From positions 1 to 6,724 of the forward strand of contig JAOUDT010000069.1 of assembly GCA_029859145.1 (NCBI GenBank): DNA of 6,724 nt. The letters are read 5' to 3'. The notes beneath the pieces are model-generated. The model had not been told where the DNA came from, made no database searches, and saw nothing but the letters and a program-made list of their open reading frames with translations. How positions within the stretch are numbered: position 1 is the first letter of the stretch; each line of letters begins with the position of its first letter. Source of the stretch: Dehalococcoidia bacterium. GTDB taxonomy: Bacteria > Chloroflexota > Dehalococcoidia > GIF9 > AB-539-J10. Below are positions 1 through 5,920 of the stretch, piece by piece. Position numbers and translations under genes: made by a program.

Positions 1-164
1 CCATTTTGCCGTCCGCAGGATCTGAGTCAGACGTAGACCTGGAATAAGGGAGCCGGGACGGCATTTGGCAACCCTAACAAGAGGCGCGGCAATCTTTGCT
101 CCTTGCCTTTGTGCGTCTTCTGAGCCGGATCACCAAAGGCGGAATCGAATTCATTGCCTGGCGC
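1..164. other. intergenic, no supported gene
   Basis: This stretch lies downstream of the last operon gene and shows no convincing coding sequence on either strand. On the minus strand the frame of the REDY-like gene stays open for about 43 codons past its TAG stop, but nothing in that extension resembles the family and an opening of this length is expected by chance. A minus-strand ATG sits at positions 4-2, at the very edge, without a clear ribosome binding site, so the start of a further operon gene beyond the window can be neither claimed nor excluded. I see no good terminator hairpin with a T-run here. Confidence 0.5.
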
Positions 165-533
165 CTATGACCTACCTTGAGCGCTTTCCCCATGATAAAG
201 TTCAATACCCCCAAGTATATAAAAATCGGCGGCCCATTTGCCTGACCATTGGGAAAAAAATTCTTTGAAGGCTTTGCTCTCCCTGGACTTTCCCCATTCC
301 TCAGGGCTGGTCGCATCCAGAATGCCAATGTAGTTGAACGGGGGTTTCGCCGGACTTGGTGGTATGACTTTCTGGCCATTTCCCTGGGCTCCCCCCATCA
401 TTTTGAGGAGTGTAAAACTTTTCGATCCGGGCAGCCCGATCAGCAGCGGCCCTTTGTAGTCTTCACACCACTTCACATAGTCCTGCTCTTTGACATCCTC
501 CCTCAGGTTGTAAAGAATAATCTCCTTGGCCAT
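165..533 (-). CDS. REDY-like / HapK-family small protein
   Basis: This gene encodes a 122-residue cytoplasmic protein with no signal peptide or membrane segment. The N-terminus (MAKEIILYNLREDVKEQDY), followed by a conserved LPGSKSF segment and a later NYIGILDATSPEEW segment, resembles the REDY-like HapK family. That family is a small ferredoxin-fold (dimeric alpha-beta barrel-like) group named from the prodigiosin cluster of Hahella, and its biochemical role is not established. The ATG at 533 is preceded by an AAGGAG box (543-548) nine bases upstream, so the start is well supported. It is the last gene of the UbiD operon, 31 nt after the aldehyde dehydrogenase stop. From its position it may bind or process a product of the decarboxylase/dehydrogenase pathway; this is inference only. 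Family assignment is from memory of motif style and is moderately sure. Confidence 0.75.
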   Translation of the reverse strand: MAKEIILYNLREDVKEQDYVKWCEDYKGPLLIGLPGSKSFTLLKMMGGAQGNGQKVIPPSPAKPPFNYIGILDATSPEEWGKSRESKAFKEFFSQWSGKWAADFYILGGIELYHGESAQGRS

Positions 534-564
534 TCCTGCTAGCTCCTTCCGTACTTCTGTATTC

Positions 565-2022
565 TTAGAAAGGGTACTGCCTTGGAGTCCTTTGTATGGT
601 TATCCAGCGGAGTTCGGTAAACTCTTCGATGGCAGCCCGTCCGCCATGCCGCCCGTAGCCGCTTTCCTTCATCCCTCCAAACGGTACCTGGGGCTCATCA
701 TGAATGGTGGAGTCGTTAATATGCACCATGCCCGACTCCAGCCTCTCGGCTATGTCCAGCCCCTTCTGAAAATTGCTTGTAATGACCCCGGCTGAAAGCC
801 CGAAACGGCTATCGTTGGCCACGCGGACTGCTTCATCAGCATCTTCGACAATTATTATCGGTGCTACCGGTCCAAAGGTCTCCTCACGGGCGATATTCAT
901 ATCCGGAGTAACATTGGTCAGCACAGTCGGGTAGTAGCAGCGCCCGTCATATTTGCCGCCGCAGACAACTCTGCCGCCCTGTTTAATTGCCTCCTCTACC
1001 TGTTTGTGAAGCTTATCAACCTGTTTCTGATTGATGAGCGGTCCGATAACGGTATCCCGCTCTTGAGGGTCTCCCACCTTTAGTCTGCGGACTTTTTCGA
1101 CGAACTTCTCAGTAAATTGACTAGCTAGCGGTTTCTCTACAATAATGCGTTTGGAGGACATACATACTTGGCCCTGGTGATTGAAGCGGCCGAATGTAGC
1201 CGCATTGACCGCATAGTCAACGTCAGCATCTTTCAGAATTATCAGCGGGTCGTTGCCACCCAGCTCCAGAGTCACTTTTTTGAGATGCCGTGCTGCTTTC
1301 TCGGCAATCTGCCTGCCTACCTCCGTTGAACCCGTAAAGCTGAGTCGTCGCACCTTGGGGTGCTCGATTAGCTCATCCCCCACCTCCTCACTAAAGCCAG
1401 GCCCGTTGGTTACCACGTTGAACACACCCCTGGGGAAGCCAGCTTCCTCGAAGACCTCAGCAAAAACGATGCCCCCGCTGACAGGAGCCTCTGCTGAGGG
1501 CTTTAGCACGGTGGTATTGCCACAAGCCATTGGCAAAGCTACCGCCCTCAAGGAGAGGATCAGCGGAGCGTTCCAGGGCGCAATCCCTGCCACCACGCCT
1601 ACCGGCTGGCGTATGGCCATAAACAAGGCTCCCGGAAGGTCGGCTGGTATGATCTCGCCGCTCACAGCGTGTACCTGAGCAGCGGCTTCCCGCAGCAGGC
1701 CGGGAACAAAGCTGGTCTGAAACATGCCCCAGCCAAAAGTACCACCGGTCTCCTGGGTGACGATATTAACAATCTCTTGCTGTCTTCTCTCAAGGATATC
1801 GGCAGCTCTCAGAAAGAATCTCTGTCTTTCCGCCGGTGGCGTGTGTGACCAATCAGGGAAGGCGGCCGCGGCAGCGTCACACGCTTTTCTGGCGTCTCCC
1901 CTTTTGCCGGAAGGTAGCTTGGCGTAAACCTCACCGTTATAAGGATTGTAGTCATCAAAAGTTTTGCCATCAATAGCATCAAGCCATTGTCCGTTTATAT
2001 ACATCTGATATGCTTTACACAC
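565..2022 (-). CDS. NAD(P)-dependent aldehyde dehydrogenase (ALDH superfamily)
   Basis: The 485-residue protein is a full-length soluble aldehyde dehydrogenase that oxidises an aldehyde to its acid with NAD(P)+. Visible landmarks in order are the PWN motif with oxyanion Asn151, cofactor-site Lys174 (LKPSAEAP), the Rossmann FTGSTEVG loop (229-236), the general base Glu253 in LELGG, the nucleophile Cys287 in NHQGQVC, EETFGP (380-385), and the C-terminal PFGGMKESGYGR (447-458). All catalytic residues are present. The overall style is closest to the benzaldehyde, vanillin and salicylaldehyde dehydrogenase branch, which would suit an aromatic pathway, but the substrate is inferred. Translation starts at GTG (2022-2020), because a strong GGAGGTG box (2029-2035) lies six bases upstream. 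The first internal ATG (codon 7) would be too far from it. It is the fourth gene of the minus-strand operon, 58 nt after the LpdD-like gene and 31 nt before the HapK-like gene. Confidence 0.95.
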   Translation of the reverse strand: MCKAYQMYINGQWLDAIDGKTFDDYNPYNGEVYAKLPSGKRGDARKACDAAAAAFPDWSHTPPAERQRFFLRAADILERRQQEIVNIVTQETGGTFGWGMFQTSFVPGLLREAAAQVHAVSGEIIPADLPGALFMAIRQPVGVVAGIAPWNAPLILSLRAVALPMACGNTTVLKPSAEAPVSGGIVFAEVFEEAGFPRGVFNVVTNGPGFSEEVGDELIEHPKVRRLSFTGSTEVGRQIAEKAARHLKKVTLELGGNDPLIILKDADVDYAVNAATFGRFNHQGQVCMSSKRIIVEKPLASQFTEKFVEKVRRLKVGDPQERDTVIGPLINQKQVDKLHKQVEEAIKQGGRVVCGGKYDGRCYYPTVLTNVTPDMNIAREETFGPVAPIIIVEDADEAVRVANDSRFGLSAGVITSNFQKGLDIAERLESGMVHINDSTIHDEPQVPFGGMKESGYGRHGGRAAIEEFTELRWITIQRTPRQYPF

Positions 2023-2035
2023 AGTTCACACCTCC
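2023..2035 (-). promoter_or_regulatory. strong ribosome binding site deciding a GTG start
   Basis: The minus strand reads GGAGGTG at 2035-2029, six bases before the GTG at 2022-2020. This is the best Shine-Dalgarno match near the gene, and it selects GTG over the ATG six codons further in. Confidence 0.7.
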
Positions 2036-2080
2036 GCCCTAGGATTCTGAAAGAGGTCAGTATCCGTCGTTCTTGAAGGT

Positions 2081-2455
2081 CTAATTGGCGCGCTCCTGTT
2101 GACTACATACGTTAATAATTTCACTTATTGCAGTCCTGGTGTTCGCCAGAATCTGATCTATTTCTTCCCTAGTGATATTGTCGAGATGAACACCAGCAAC
2201 GACACAGACAGGCCTTCTAATAGATTTGCTCAGCAAATAAGCAGCTTCCCGGGCCAAGGCATCGTCCTTATGTCCCAGCCTGGTAATTACCGATACAGAA
2301 GCTCTTTCGTGTTCATAGTCGTAATCTCCTATGGCCACAGCCCCTATGTGGGCGTTTTGGTTGTAAATGCGTACCACCAGGTCGCTGCCCATGCTATTTA
2401 CTGTGACATTAACGCTGGCTCTGCCTTCCCCCTTGGTCAGTTCAAATTCAACCAT
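2081..2455 (-). CDS. LpdD-like prenylated-flavin partner protein of UbiD decarboxylase
   Basis: This 124-residue soluble protein resembles the LpdD-type subunit that accompanies UbiD-family gallate and related aromatic acid decarboxylases. In those systems it is thought to assist prenylated FMN loading or maturation. Diagnostic stretches are NAHIGAVAIGDYDY (about 34-47), SVSVITRLGHKDDALAREAA (53-72), the VCVVAGVHLDNITREEID segment (83-100), and a C-terminal helix. It sits directly after ubiX (31-nt gap), within the operon, which strongly supports the assignment. The ATG at 2455 has an in-frame stop just upstream, so the protein cannot extend further. I see no good Shine-Dalgarno sequence before it, so translation may depend on coupling to ubiX. 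No catalytic residues of its own are known to me. It could equally be a structural small subunit rather than a chaperone. Confidence 0.85.
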   Translation of the reverse strand: MVEFELTKGEGRASVNVTVNSMGSDLVVRIYNQNAHIGAVAIGDYDYEHERASVSVITRLGHKDDALAREAAYLLSKSIRRPVCVVAGVHLDNITREEIDQILANTRTAISEIINVCSQQERAN

Positions 2456-2486
2456 ACTGTATCGTCAGCTAATATGTGCTCAAGTT

Positions 2487-3062
2487 TTAGTCTTGTTTGG
2501 CAATGCCTGACCATCTCTGGAAAAGACTGTGCTCTATGCCGAATATATCCAGCATCTTGCCCACTGTATGGTCAACGATATCTTGAATTGTCTGCGGCTT
2601 GTGGTAGAAAGCAGGAACTGGCGGCATAATGGTGGCTCCCATCTCACACAATCTCTCCATATTCCTCAGGTGACCTATATGCAGTGGCGTTTCTCTGACC
2701 ATTAGAAGCAATCGTCTTCTTTCTTTAAGAGTAACGTCGCCGACCCGGATTAGGAGATTTTCGCTGTACGAGTTGGCTATTGCTGACATTGTCTTCATCG
2801 TGCAGGGAGCAACTATCATACCGTCTGTCTTGAATGAGCCACTGGCAATTTGAGCTCCTATGTCCCTGATATCGTATGAAAAGCTGGCTAATGCTCTTAC
2901 ATCTTCTATGCTTCTACCAGTTTCATATTTGATTATCGCTTCGGCAGCCTCCGACACCATAAGGTGCGTTTCTACATTACTAATGGAGGAAAGCACTTCA
3001 AGCAGTCTAATGCCGTATATTGCTCCAGATGCGCCAGTAATCCCAACTATCAATACAGTCAT
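2487..3062 (-). CDS. ubiX: UbiX-family flavin prenyltransferase
   Basis: The 191-residue protein is a full-length UbiX/Pad1-type enzyme. It joins dimethylallyl phosphate to reduced FMN and gives the prenylated FMN cofactor needed by UbiD decarboxylases. Visible signatures are the N-terminal flavin-binding GITGASGA (7-14), IASGSFKTDGMIVAPCTMK (72-90), the NLLIRVGDVTLKERRRL block (102-118), RETPL with Glu124 (123-127) and PPVPAFYHKP (147-156), all typical of the family. Its ATG overlaps the TGA of the upstream UbiD gene by four bases (ATGA at 3059-3062), a sign of translational coupling. Family members normally act as homododecamers in the cytoplasm. It most likely supplies cofactor to the UbiD protein encoded next to it. 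The C-terminal tail (about 175-191) is less conserved. I see no truncation. Confidence 0.95.
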   Translation of the reverse strand: MTVLIVGITGASGAIYGIRLLEVLSSISNVETHLMVSEAAEAIIKYETGRSIEDVRALASFSYDIRDIGAQIASGSFKTDGMIVAPCTMKTMSAIANSYSENLLIRVGDVTLKERRRLLLMVRETPLHIGHLRNMERLCEMGATIMPPVPAFYHKPQTIQDIVDHTVGKMLDIFGIEHSLFQRWSGIAKQD

Positions 3063-4507
3063 GCCTTCTCACCGTATCCGTGTTTGCGCCATATGCCGAG
3101 GGCTTTTTGTTGGACCTTGTCAGGGTACGATTGTCTGAAAGAAATCCGTTTTGGCACGTCGGCCGGATCCCAATCCAAAGGCCAGGTACAATCGAAGTAG
3201 GCCCTGGCACCTAATCTAGCTTTTCGTTCCTGCTTATTCAACCAGGGGACAATACTTATTACCGGCGAGTGTTCCAGTCTCACTATTCCTCGCGTCGGAT
3301 GGCATTTGGTTATCAGGGCGTGAGATACCTCGTTCAAATTGAAGGGATCTACGTCGTCGTCGACAATCACGATATACGGTGTCTCGTGACCGATACTGCC
3401 TGAAGCCCAAATTAGGTGGGCGATATCCTCAGCTACACCCGGATAATGGGCTTTGCTGACTGCCACGATGGCCAACATGTGTGTAGTAACCAGAGGCACA
3501 AAGACGCCGGTCACTGGCTTTCCCTGTTCTCTCATCAGCTCCAGAATTTCAGCCGCTTTTGTCATGGAGAAAACAGCGTTATCATCAACAGGGATACCGC
3601 AGCAACTGCAGGCCAGTATCGGATCGTTCCGGTGTGTAACCGCTTTTACTCTTATTACAGGTCTCGGCTCTCTTAGTCCTCCCATGTAGCCGGTGAATTC
3701 TCCGAACGGGCCTTCGTCCATCGTGTCACCAGGCCTCAATTCTCCCTCTATGACTATTTCAGCCGTTGCAGGGACTGCAAGGTCCACGGTTTCGCACTTC
3801 ACCAGCTCGACAGGCTCTCCTCTGATACCTCCTACTATATCAACCTCGGAAACTCCGACCGGCAAGGGGCTGGCCGCACACATAGCCGATATTGGCTCAA
3901 CCCCTATAGCAATGGCAACTTCCATCGCTTTGTTCTTAGGCAGATAACTGCGATCACGTATGATCGCGAGGTGTTTGGCCAGCGAAGCCAGTAATATGCC
4001 CACAGCATCCTTGCTCTGCACCATGTGCCGATACATTCCCCAGTTCACCCAACCAGAATCTGGATCCTTCGTGATGGTGACATGCCATGTGCCGATATAG
4101 CGTCCGCCATCGCCCTCGTGCTGCATGGGAACAGGGAACTCGAGTAGGTCAACGTCGTTACCCGTATGAACATTCTCCTTGCAGGGACCGCTAGTCACCA
4201 GCACGGGTCTTATTTGCTTCTGTCTTCTTCGTGTGTACTCCTCTATCAATTCTCTGGGGTGCGTGTCCGGTTTCAGGTCCATGCTAATTGCCATCCGTCT
4301 GAAGCTATTCGCACTGTTGCCAAATAGACTGTATCCCTTCGGATACCCCTTGATTTTCTGGAAAAATGGTGCCGGCAACCCCTCCTCTGCCGACCTCCGA
4401 AGAATAGCGGAGGCCTCGAGATTCCAATCAACCTCTTCCTCGATTTTGATGGCTTCACCCTCTTCCTCTAGCTTGGCAATGAACTCTCTCAAATCTTTGA
4501 ATGGCAT
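3059..4507 (-). CDS. UbiD-family prenyl-FMN-dependent decarboxylase
   Basis: The protein is 482 residues from the preferred start and belongs to the UbiD superfamily of reversible decarboxylases that use prenylated FMN and a metal. The conserved catalytic triad is visible: Arg160 in NWGMYRHM, and Glu265 and Glu270 in DEGPFGEFTGY. Its spacing is close to the fungal ferulate decarboxylase triad. The N-terminal domain begins FKDLREFIAKLEEEGE, typical of the family. The ATG at 4507 is chosen because GAGGAGGAGA (4514-4523) lies six bases upstream; an in-frame ATG at 4534 would place that box inside the gene. It heads the operon and overlaps ubiX by four bases. The LpdD-like neighbour points to a phenolic or other aromatic acid (gallate or protocatechuate type) rather than ubiquinone synthesis, and no other ubiquinone gene is seen. 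Direction (decarboxylation or carboxylation) and substrate are unknown. Confidence 0.95.
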   Translation of the reverse strand: MPFKDLREFIAKLEEEGEAIKIEEEVDWNLEASAILRRSAEEGLPAPFFQKIKGYPKGYSLFGNSANSFRRMAISMDLKPDTHPRELIEEYTRRRQKQIRPVLVTSGPCKENVHTGNDVDLLEFPVPMQHEGDGGRYIGTWHVTITKDPDSGWVNWGMYRHMVQSKDAVGILLASLAKHLAIIRDRSYLPKNKAMEVAIAIGVEPISAMCAASPLPVGVSEVDIVGGIRGEPVELVKCETVDLAVPATAEIVIEGELRPGDTMDEGPFGEFTGYMGGLREPRPVIRVKAVTHRNDPILACSCCGIPVDDNAVFSMTKAAEILELMREQGKPVTGVFVPLVTTHMLAIVAVSKAHYPGVAEDIAHLIWASGSIGHETPYIVIVDDDVDPFNLNEVSHALITKCHPTRGIVRLEHSPVISIVPWLNKQERKARLGARAYFDCTWPLDWDPADVPKRISFRQSYPDKVQQKALGIWRKHGYGEKA

Positions 4508-4513
4508 TCTTTT

Positions 4514-4523
4514 TCTCCTCCTC
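4514..4523 (-). promoter_or_regulatory. ribosome binding site of the UbiD gene
   Basis: The minus strand reads GAGGAGGAGA, six bases before the ATG at 4507. This purine-rich box decides the start nine codons inside the longest open frame. Confidence 0.7.
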
Positions 4524-4589
4524 GCATTCAGCATCAGCTTCAGGACATGCAGCGAACGTGGGTCAAGGCATATTCATGTTCAGCAATAC

Positions 4590-4595
4590 ATTATA
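4590..4595 (-). promoter_or_regulatory. putative -10 element of the UbiD operon promoter
   Basis: An exact TATAAT lies on the minus strand 83 bases before the UbiD start, which predicts a leader of roughly 75 bases. At the usual 17-bp spacing the -35 position reads GGTAGT, a poor match, and there is no TGn extension. If this is a promoter it probably needs an activator. The inverted repeat at 4629-4655 is well placed to be the activator site. Confidence 0.4.
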
Positions 4596-4628
4596 GCTCC
4601 TTCTATGGTGAAACTACCACAATAATAG

Positions 4629-4655
4629 GAGACTGGCGTAGCCTCTTACAGTCTC
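4629..4655. promoter_or_regulatory. perfect 7-bp inverted repeat, candidate operator
   Basis: GAGACTG (4629-4635) and CAGTCTC (4649-4655) are exact reverse complements separated by 13 bases. Relative to the start site predicted from the TATAAT, the repeat would span about -46 to -72, where activators of weak -35 promoters often bind. No regulator gene is in the window, so the binding protein is unknown. Confidence 0.4.
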
Positions 4656-4684
4656 ATTCATAGTGTGGTATGACTCCTAATTTT

Positions 4685-4705
4685 GAATCAAATGTCCCAT
4701 GATTC
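4685..4705. repeat. 6-bp inverted repeat at the edge of repeat copy A
   Basis: GAATCA (4685-4690) and TGATTC (4700-4705) are exact reverse complements with a 9-base spacer that contains a GTCCC box. It has no counterpart in repeat copy B. It could be a second operator upstream of the UbiD promoter, a recombinase half-site pair, or chance. Confidence 0.3.
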
Positions 4706-4820
4706 CCTTCACGCCTAGATTCGAGCCTTCATACCAATGGCCAAAATCCCGTTTTGTTCGTAGAGTCCCATTATGTCCCAGCGCGTCCCGAATGTTTTTG
4801 CGCCAATCTGACGCCAAGAT
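4692..4820 (+). repeat. direct repeat copy A, attachment-arm-like
   Basis: This stretch matches copy B (5921-6050) in the same orientation at a constant offset of 1230 bases. By hand alignment, 86 of 120 positions agree over 4701-4820 without gaps, and 43 of 50 agree over 4741-4790. The near-identical heart is CCAAAAtCCCGTTTTGTTCG. It carries GTCCC boxes at 4694, 4765, 4775 and 4785 (a degenerate one at 4703) and GCGCCAA/ACGCCAA at 4800 and 4811. No tRNA fragment is attached at its left end. The rest of the gap up to 4959 shows no gene. Confidence 0.75.
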
Positions 4821-4928
4821 TCTGGCTTCGGTTTGCGCGTGGGAGTGATAACGGTTGCGGCGTTTCGTGGCGGCTTTGCTCAATAACATCTTTTGGACGC
4901 TGCAAGCTATCGATGCTTGCTTCGCTAG

Positions 4929-4937
4929 TGCTACAAT
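4929..4937 (+). promoter_or_regulatory. putative extended -10 promoter of the secreted-protein gene
   Basis: TGCTACAAT matches an extended -10 (TGnTATAAT with one mismatch) 22 bases before the ATG at 4960. No clear -35 is present, as is common for extended -10 promoters. The predicted leader is very short, about 16 bases. Confidence 0.35.
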
Positions 4938-4959
4938 AGTCCCACAAGGCTTCCTATAC

Positions 4960-5568
4960 ATGATAAGACTTGGCACCGTTTTGATTACTGTAGTGCTTCT
5001 GGCTGCGCCGGCGTTAATTGGTGGGACGGTACCCTCCGATGAAATGCCTGCTTCACCTATTTATATTCTCACCATCGCCAGCACCACTGGAGGTAATGTA
5101 ACCACACCTGGGGCAGGGAGCTTTGCGTATTACGGACGAACAGTTATCAACCTAGTGGCGAAGCCACTGGCCGGGTATCGTTTTGTCTACTGGACTGGCA
5201 ATGTGAGCACCATCAGCAATGTCAACAGGGCCGTTACCAGCATCACCATGAAGGGGAACTATTCAATAATGGCCAACTTTGAGGCAGACTTGCCTGTCCA
5301 GTACATGCTGGCCATCTTGAGCACACCTGGCGGCTCAGTAGTCATCCCAGGAGAGGGGACCCGCACATATGACGCCGGGACGGTGGTCAATCTCGTGGCA
5401 ACACCAGCTCGCGGTTATAAGTTTTTCAAATGGAGCGGCGATTTGGATACCATTGCCAATGTCAGCGCTACGTCGACCAGCATCACCATGAGTGGTAACC
5501 ACTCTTATATCGTCATTTGCGCTAATTTTCGAGAAGACCCCCCGGTCTGTACGGGCCTGCGCTTCTAG
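4960..5568 (+). CDS. secreted protein with two bacterial (InlB B-type) repeats
   Basis: The 202-residue product starts at the internal ATG 4960, because residues 1-26 then form a clean signal peptide (basic MIR, hydrophobic LGTVLITVVLLAAPALIG). It is exported or cell-surface located; no anchor or sorting signal is visible. Two tandem repeats of about 75 residues follow (35-108 and 115-190). Each has the pattern GGxVxxPGxG, a Y or T-rich turn, VxLVAxPxxGYxFxxWxG, xTIxNV, SITMxGN, and a final ANF. This is the divergent InlB B-repeat domain, often found in surface and adhesion-like proteins. The longest frame could start at 4855, but that would bury the signal sequence. The ribosome site is weak (AAGG, 4946-4949). 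The protein ends abruptly 12 residues after repeat 2, with a degraded final strand (HSYIVICANF), so it may be a truncated relic of a longer surface protein. Function is unknown. Confidence 0.75.
   Translation: MIRLGTVLITVVLLAAPALIGGTVPSDEMPASPIYILTIASTTGGNVTTPGAGSFAYYGRTVINLVAKPLAGYRFVYWTGNVSTISNVNRAVTSITMKGNYSIMANFEADLPVQYMLAILSTPGGSVVIPGEGTRTYDAGTVVNLVATPARGYKFFKWSGDLDTIANVSATSTSITMSGNHSYIVICANFREDPPVCTGLRF
5062..5283 (+). repeat. InlB-type repeat unit 1 (coding)
   Basis: This unit encodes residues 35-108. It shares its motif order with unit 2, including a 16-base identical stretch, ACCAGCATCACCATGA, near the end of each unit. This shows an internal duplication, now diverged. Confidence 0.7.
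5302..5529 (+). repeat. InlB-type repeat unit 2 (coding)
   Basis: This unit encodes residues 115-190. It is slightly longer than unit 1, with extra residues in the last strand (SYIVICANF against YSIMANF), consistent with small in-frame insertions. Confidence 0.65.
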
Positions 5569-5587
5569 ACGGTTGGACCCCGGTCTG
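5536..5587. repeat. short GACC(n)GGTCTG direct repeat around the stop codon
   Basis: GACCCCCCGGTCTG (5536-5549) and GACCCCGGTCTG (5576-5587) flank the TAG at 5566-5568. Each is also a small inverted repeat (GACC/GGTC). The pair may reflect a local duplication that ended the reading frame of the secreted protein. Confidence 0.4.
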
Positions 5588-5665
5588 AGAGCACTGTGGT
5601 CGCAGTGGGACGGAAAACCTACCGGCGGTGCGATGTCAACGGCTGAGAACTGAAGGGTACTAGGG

Positions 5666-5705
5666 CTATGGTCAGGCGTTCGGCGTGGTGCCATAGTTTT
5701 CTTTT
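5666..5705 (+). terminator. possible rho-independent terminator
   Basis: CTATGG (5666-5671) pairs perfectly with CCATAG (5691-5696) and is followed at once by TTTTCTTTT (5697-5705). The 19-base loop can add a few weak pairs. It lies 98 bases after the stop of the secreted-protein gene. The stem is short for a strong terminator. Confidence 0.4.
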
Positions 5706-5858
5706 GCTGCAGGGATGCCAACAAGAGGGAGTTTGCAAGGTGTCCGCAGTCACGACTTACGCCACACCTTCAAAATCCTCATGCTATTAAGAGGTGTTAA
5801 GCCAAAGGTTGCAGGCGAAAGAAAACAGAAAGTAGACATGAGCTCGTGTAAAGGCTAG
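5697..5858 (+). pseudogene. decayed tyrosine recombinase (phage-type integrase) fragment
   Basis: An open stretch between stops at 5694 and 5856 encodes, from about 5742, VRSHDLRHTF followed by a KILMLLRGVKPKV-type helix and GER. This is the box II region of tyrosine recombinases (usual form HDLRHTxATLML..GVxPKVVxERLGH) and includes the His and Arg of HxxR. The match ends at GER (5817-5825). The LGH segment, the catalytic Tyr and everything upstream of box II are missing, and the remaining codons before TAG are unrelated. There is no start codon with a ribosome site. It is therefore a remnant of an integrase, lying 15 bases before the tRNA-Thr half gene, which fits an old integration site. 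The identification rests on this one well-conserved motif. Confidence 0.7.
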
Positions 5859-5872
5859 AATTTAACTTCTAT

Positions 5873-5909
5873 GCCAGCGTAGCTCAGGGGTAGAGCAGCG
5901 GTTTCGTAA
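5873..5909 (+). tRNA. 5' half of tRNA-Thr(CGU), truncated
   Basis: The sequence begins GCCAGCG TA GCTC AGGGGTA GAGC A GCGGT TTCGTAA. These are the acceptor 5' strand, a perfect D stem (GCTC/GAGC), the anticodon stem 5' strand and the complete 7-base anticodon loop with anticodon CGT (reads ACG, threonine). After the loop the expected ACCGC strand, variable loop, T arm and acceptor 3' strand are absent. Instead TACCAGGCCAG leads into repeat copy B. No matching 3' half is found elsewhere in the window. The gene cannot make a tRNA as it stands. The break at the anticodon loop is a classical tyrosine-integrase crossover position. Confidence 0.8.
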
Positions 5910-5920
5910 TACCAGGCCAG

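Noticed and set aside
33..167. Continuation of the HapK-like frame past TAG (stop-codon readthrough or pyrrolysine)
   Set aside because: About 43 open codons are common by chance, the protein already has family length, and no pyrrolysine signals are visible.
2099..2629. Plus-strand open frame of 176 codons
   Set aside because: It lies opposite the LpdD-like and ubiX genes, and its translation shows no domain. It is a shadow of the well-supported minus-strand genes.
4640..4692. Possible second tRNA half (CTCCTAA loop, anticodon CCT for Arg) to the left of repeat copy A
   Set aside because: The seven bases sit where the loop would be expected by analogy with copy B, but there is no D arm and no anticodon stem, so it is probably chance.
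4677..4976. Minus-strand open frame of 99 codons over repeat copy A
   Set aside because: Copy B interrupts the equivalent frame with stops, so the similarity between the copies is not of coding type.
5335..5724. Minus-strand open frame of 129 codons
   Set aside because: It overlaps the secreted-protein gene antisense and carries no recognisable motif. The plus-strand gene has a signal peptide and clear repeats.
5569..5872. Possible structured RNA or group II intron piece
   Set aside because: I looked for a domain V-like hairpin and riboswitch cores and found none. Apart from the short terminator-like hairpin and the recombinase relic, nothing supports an RNA.
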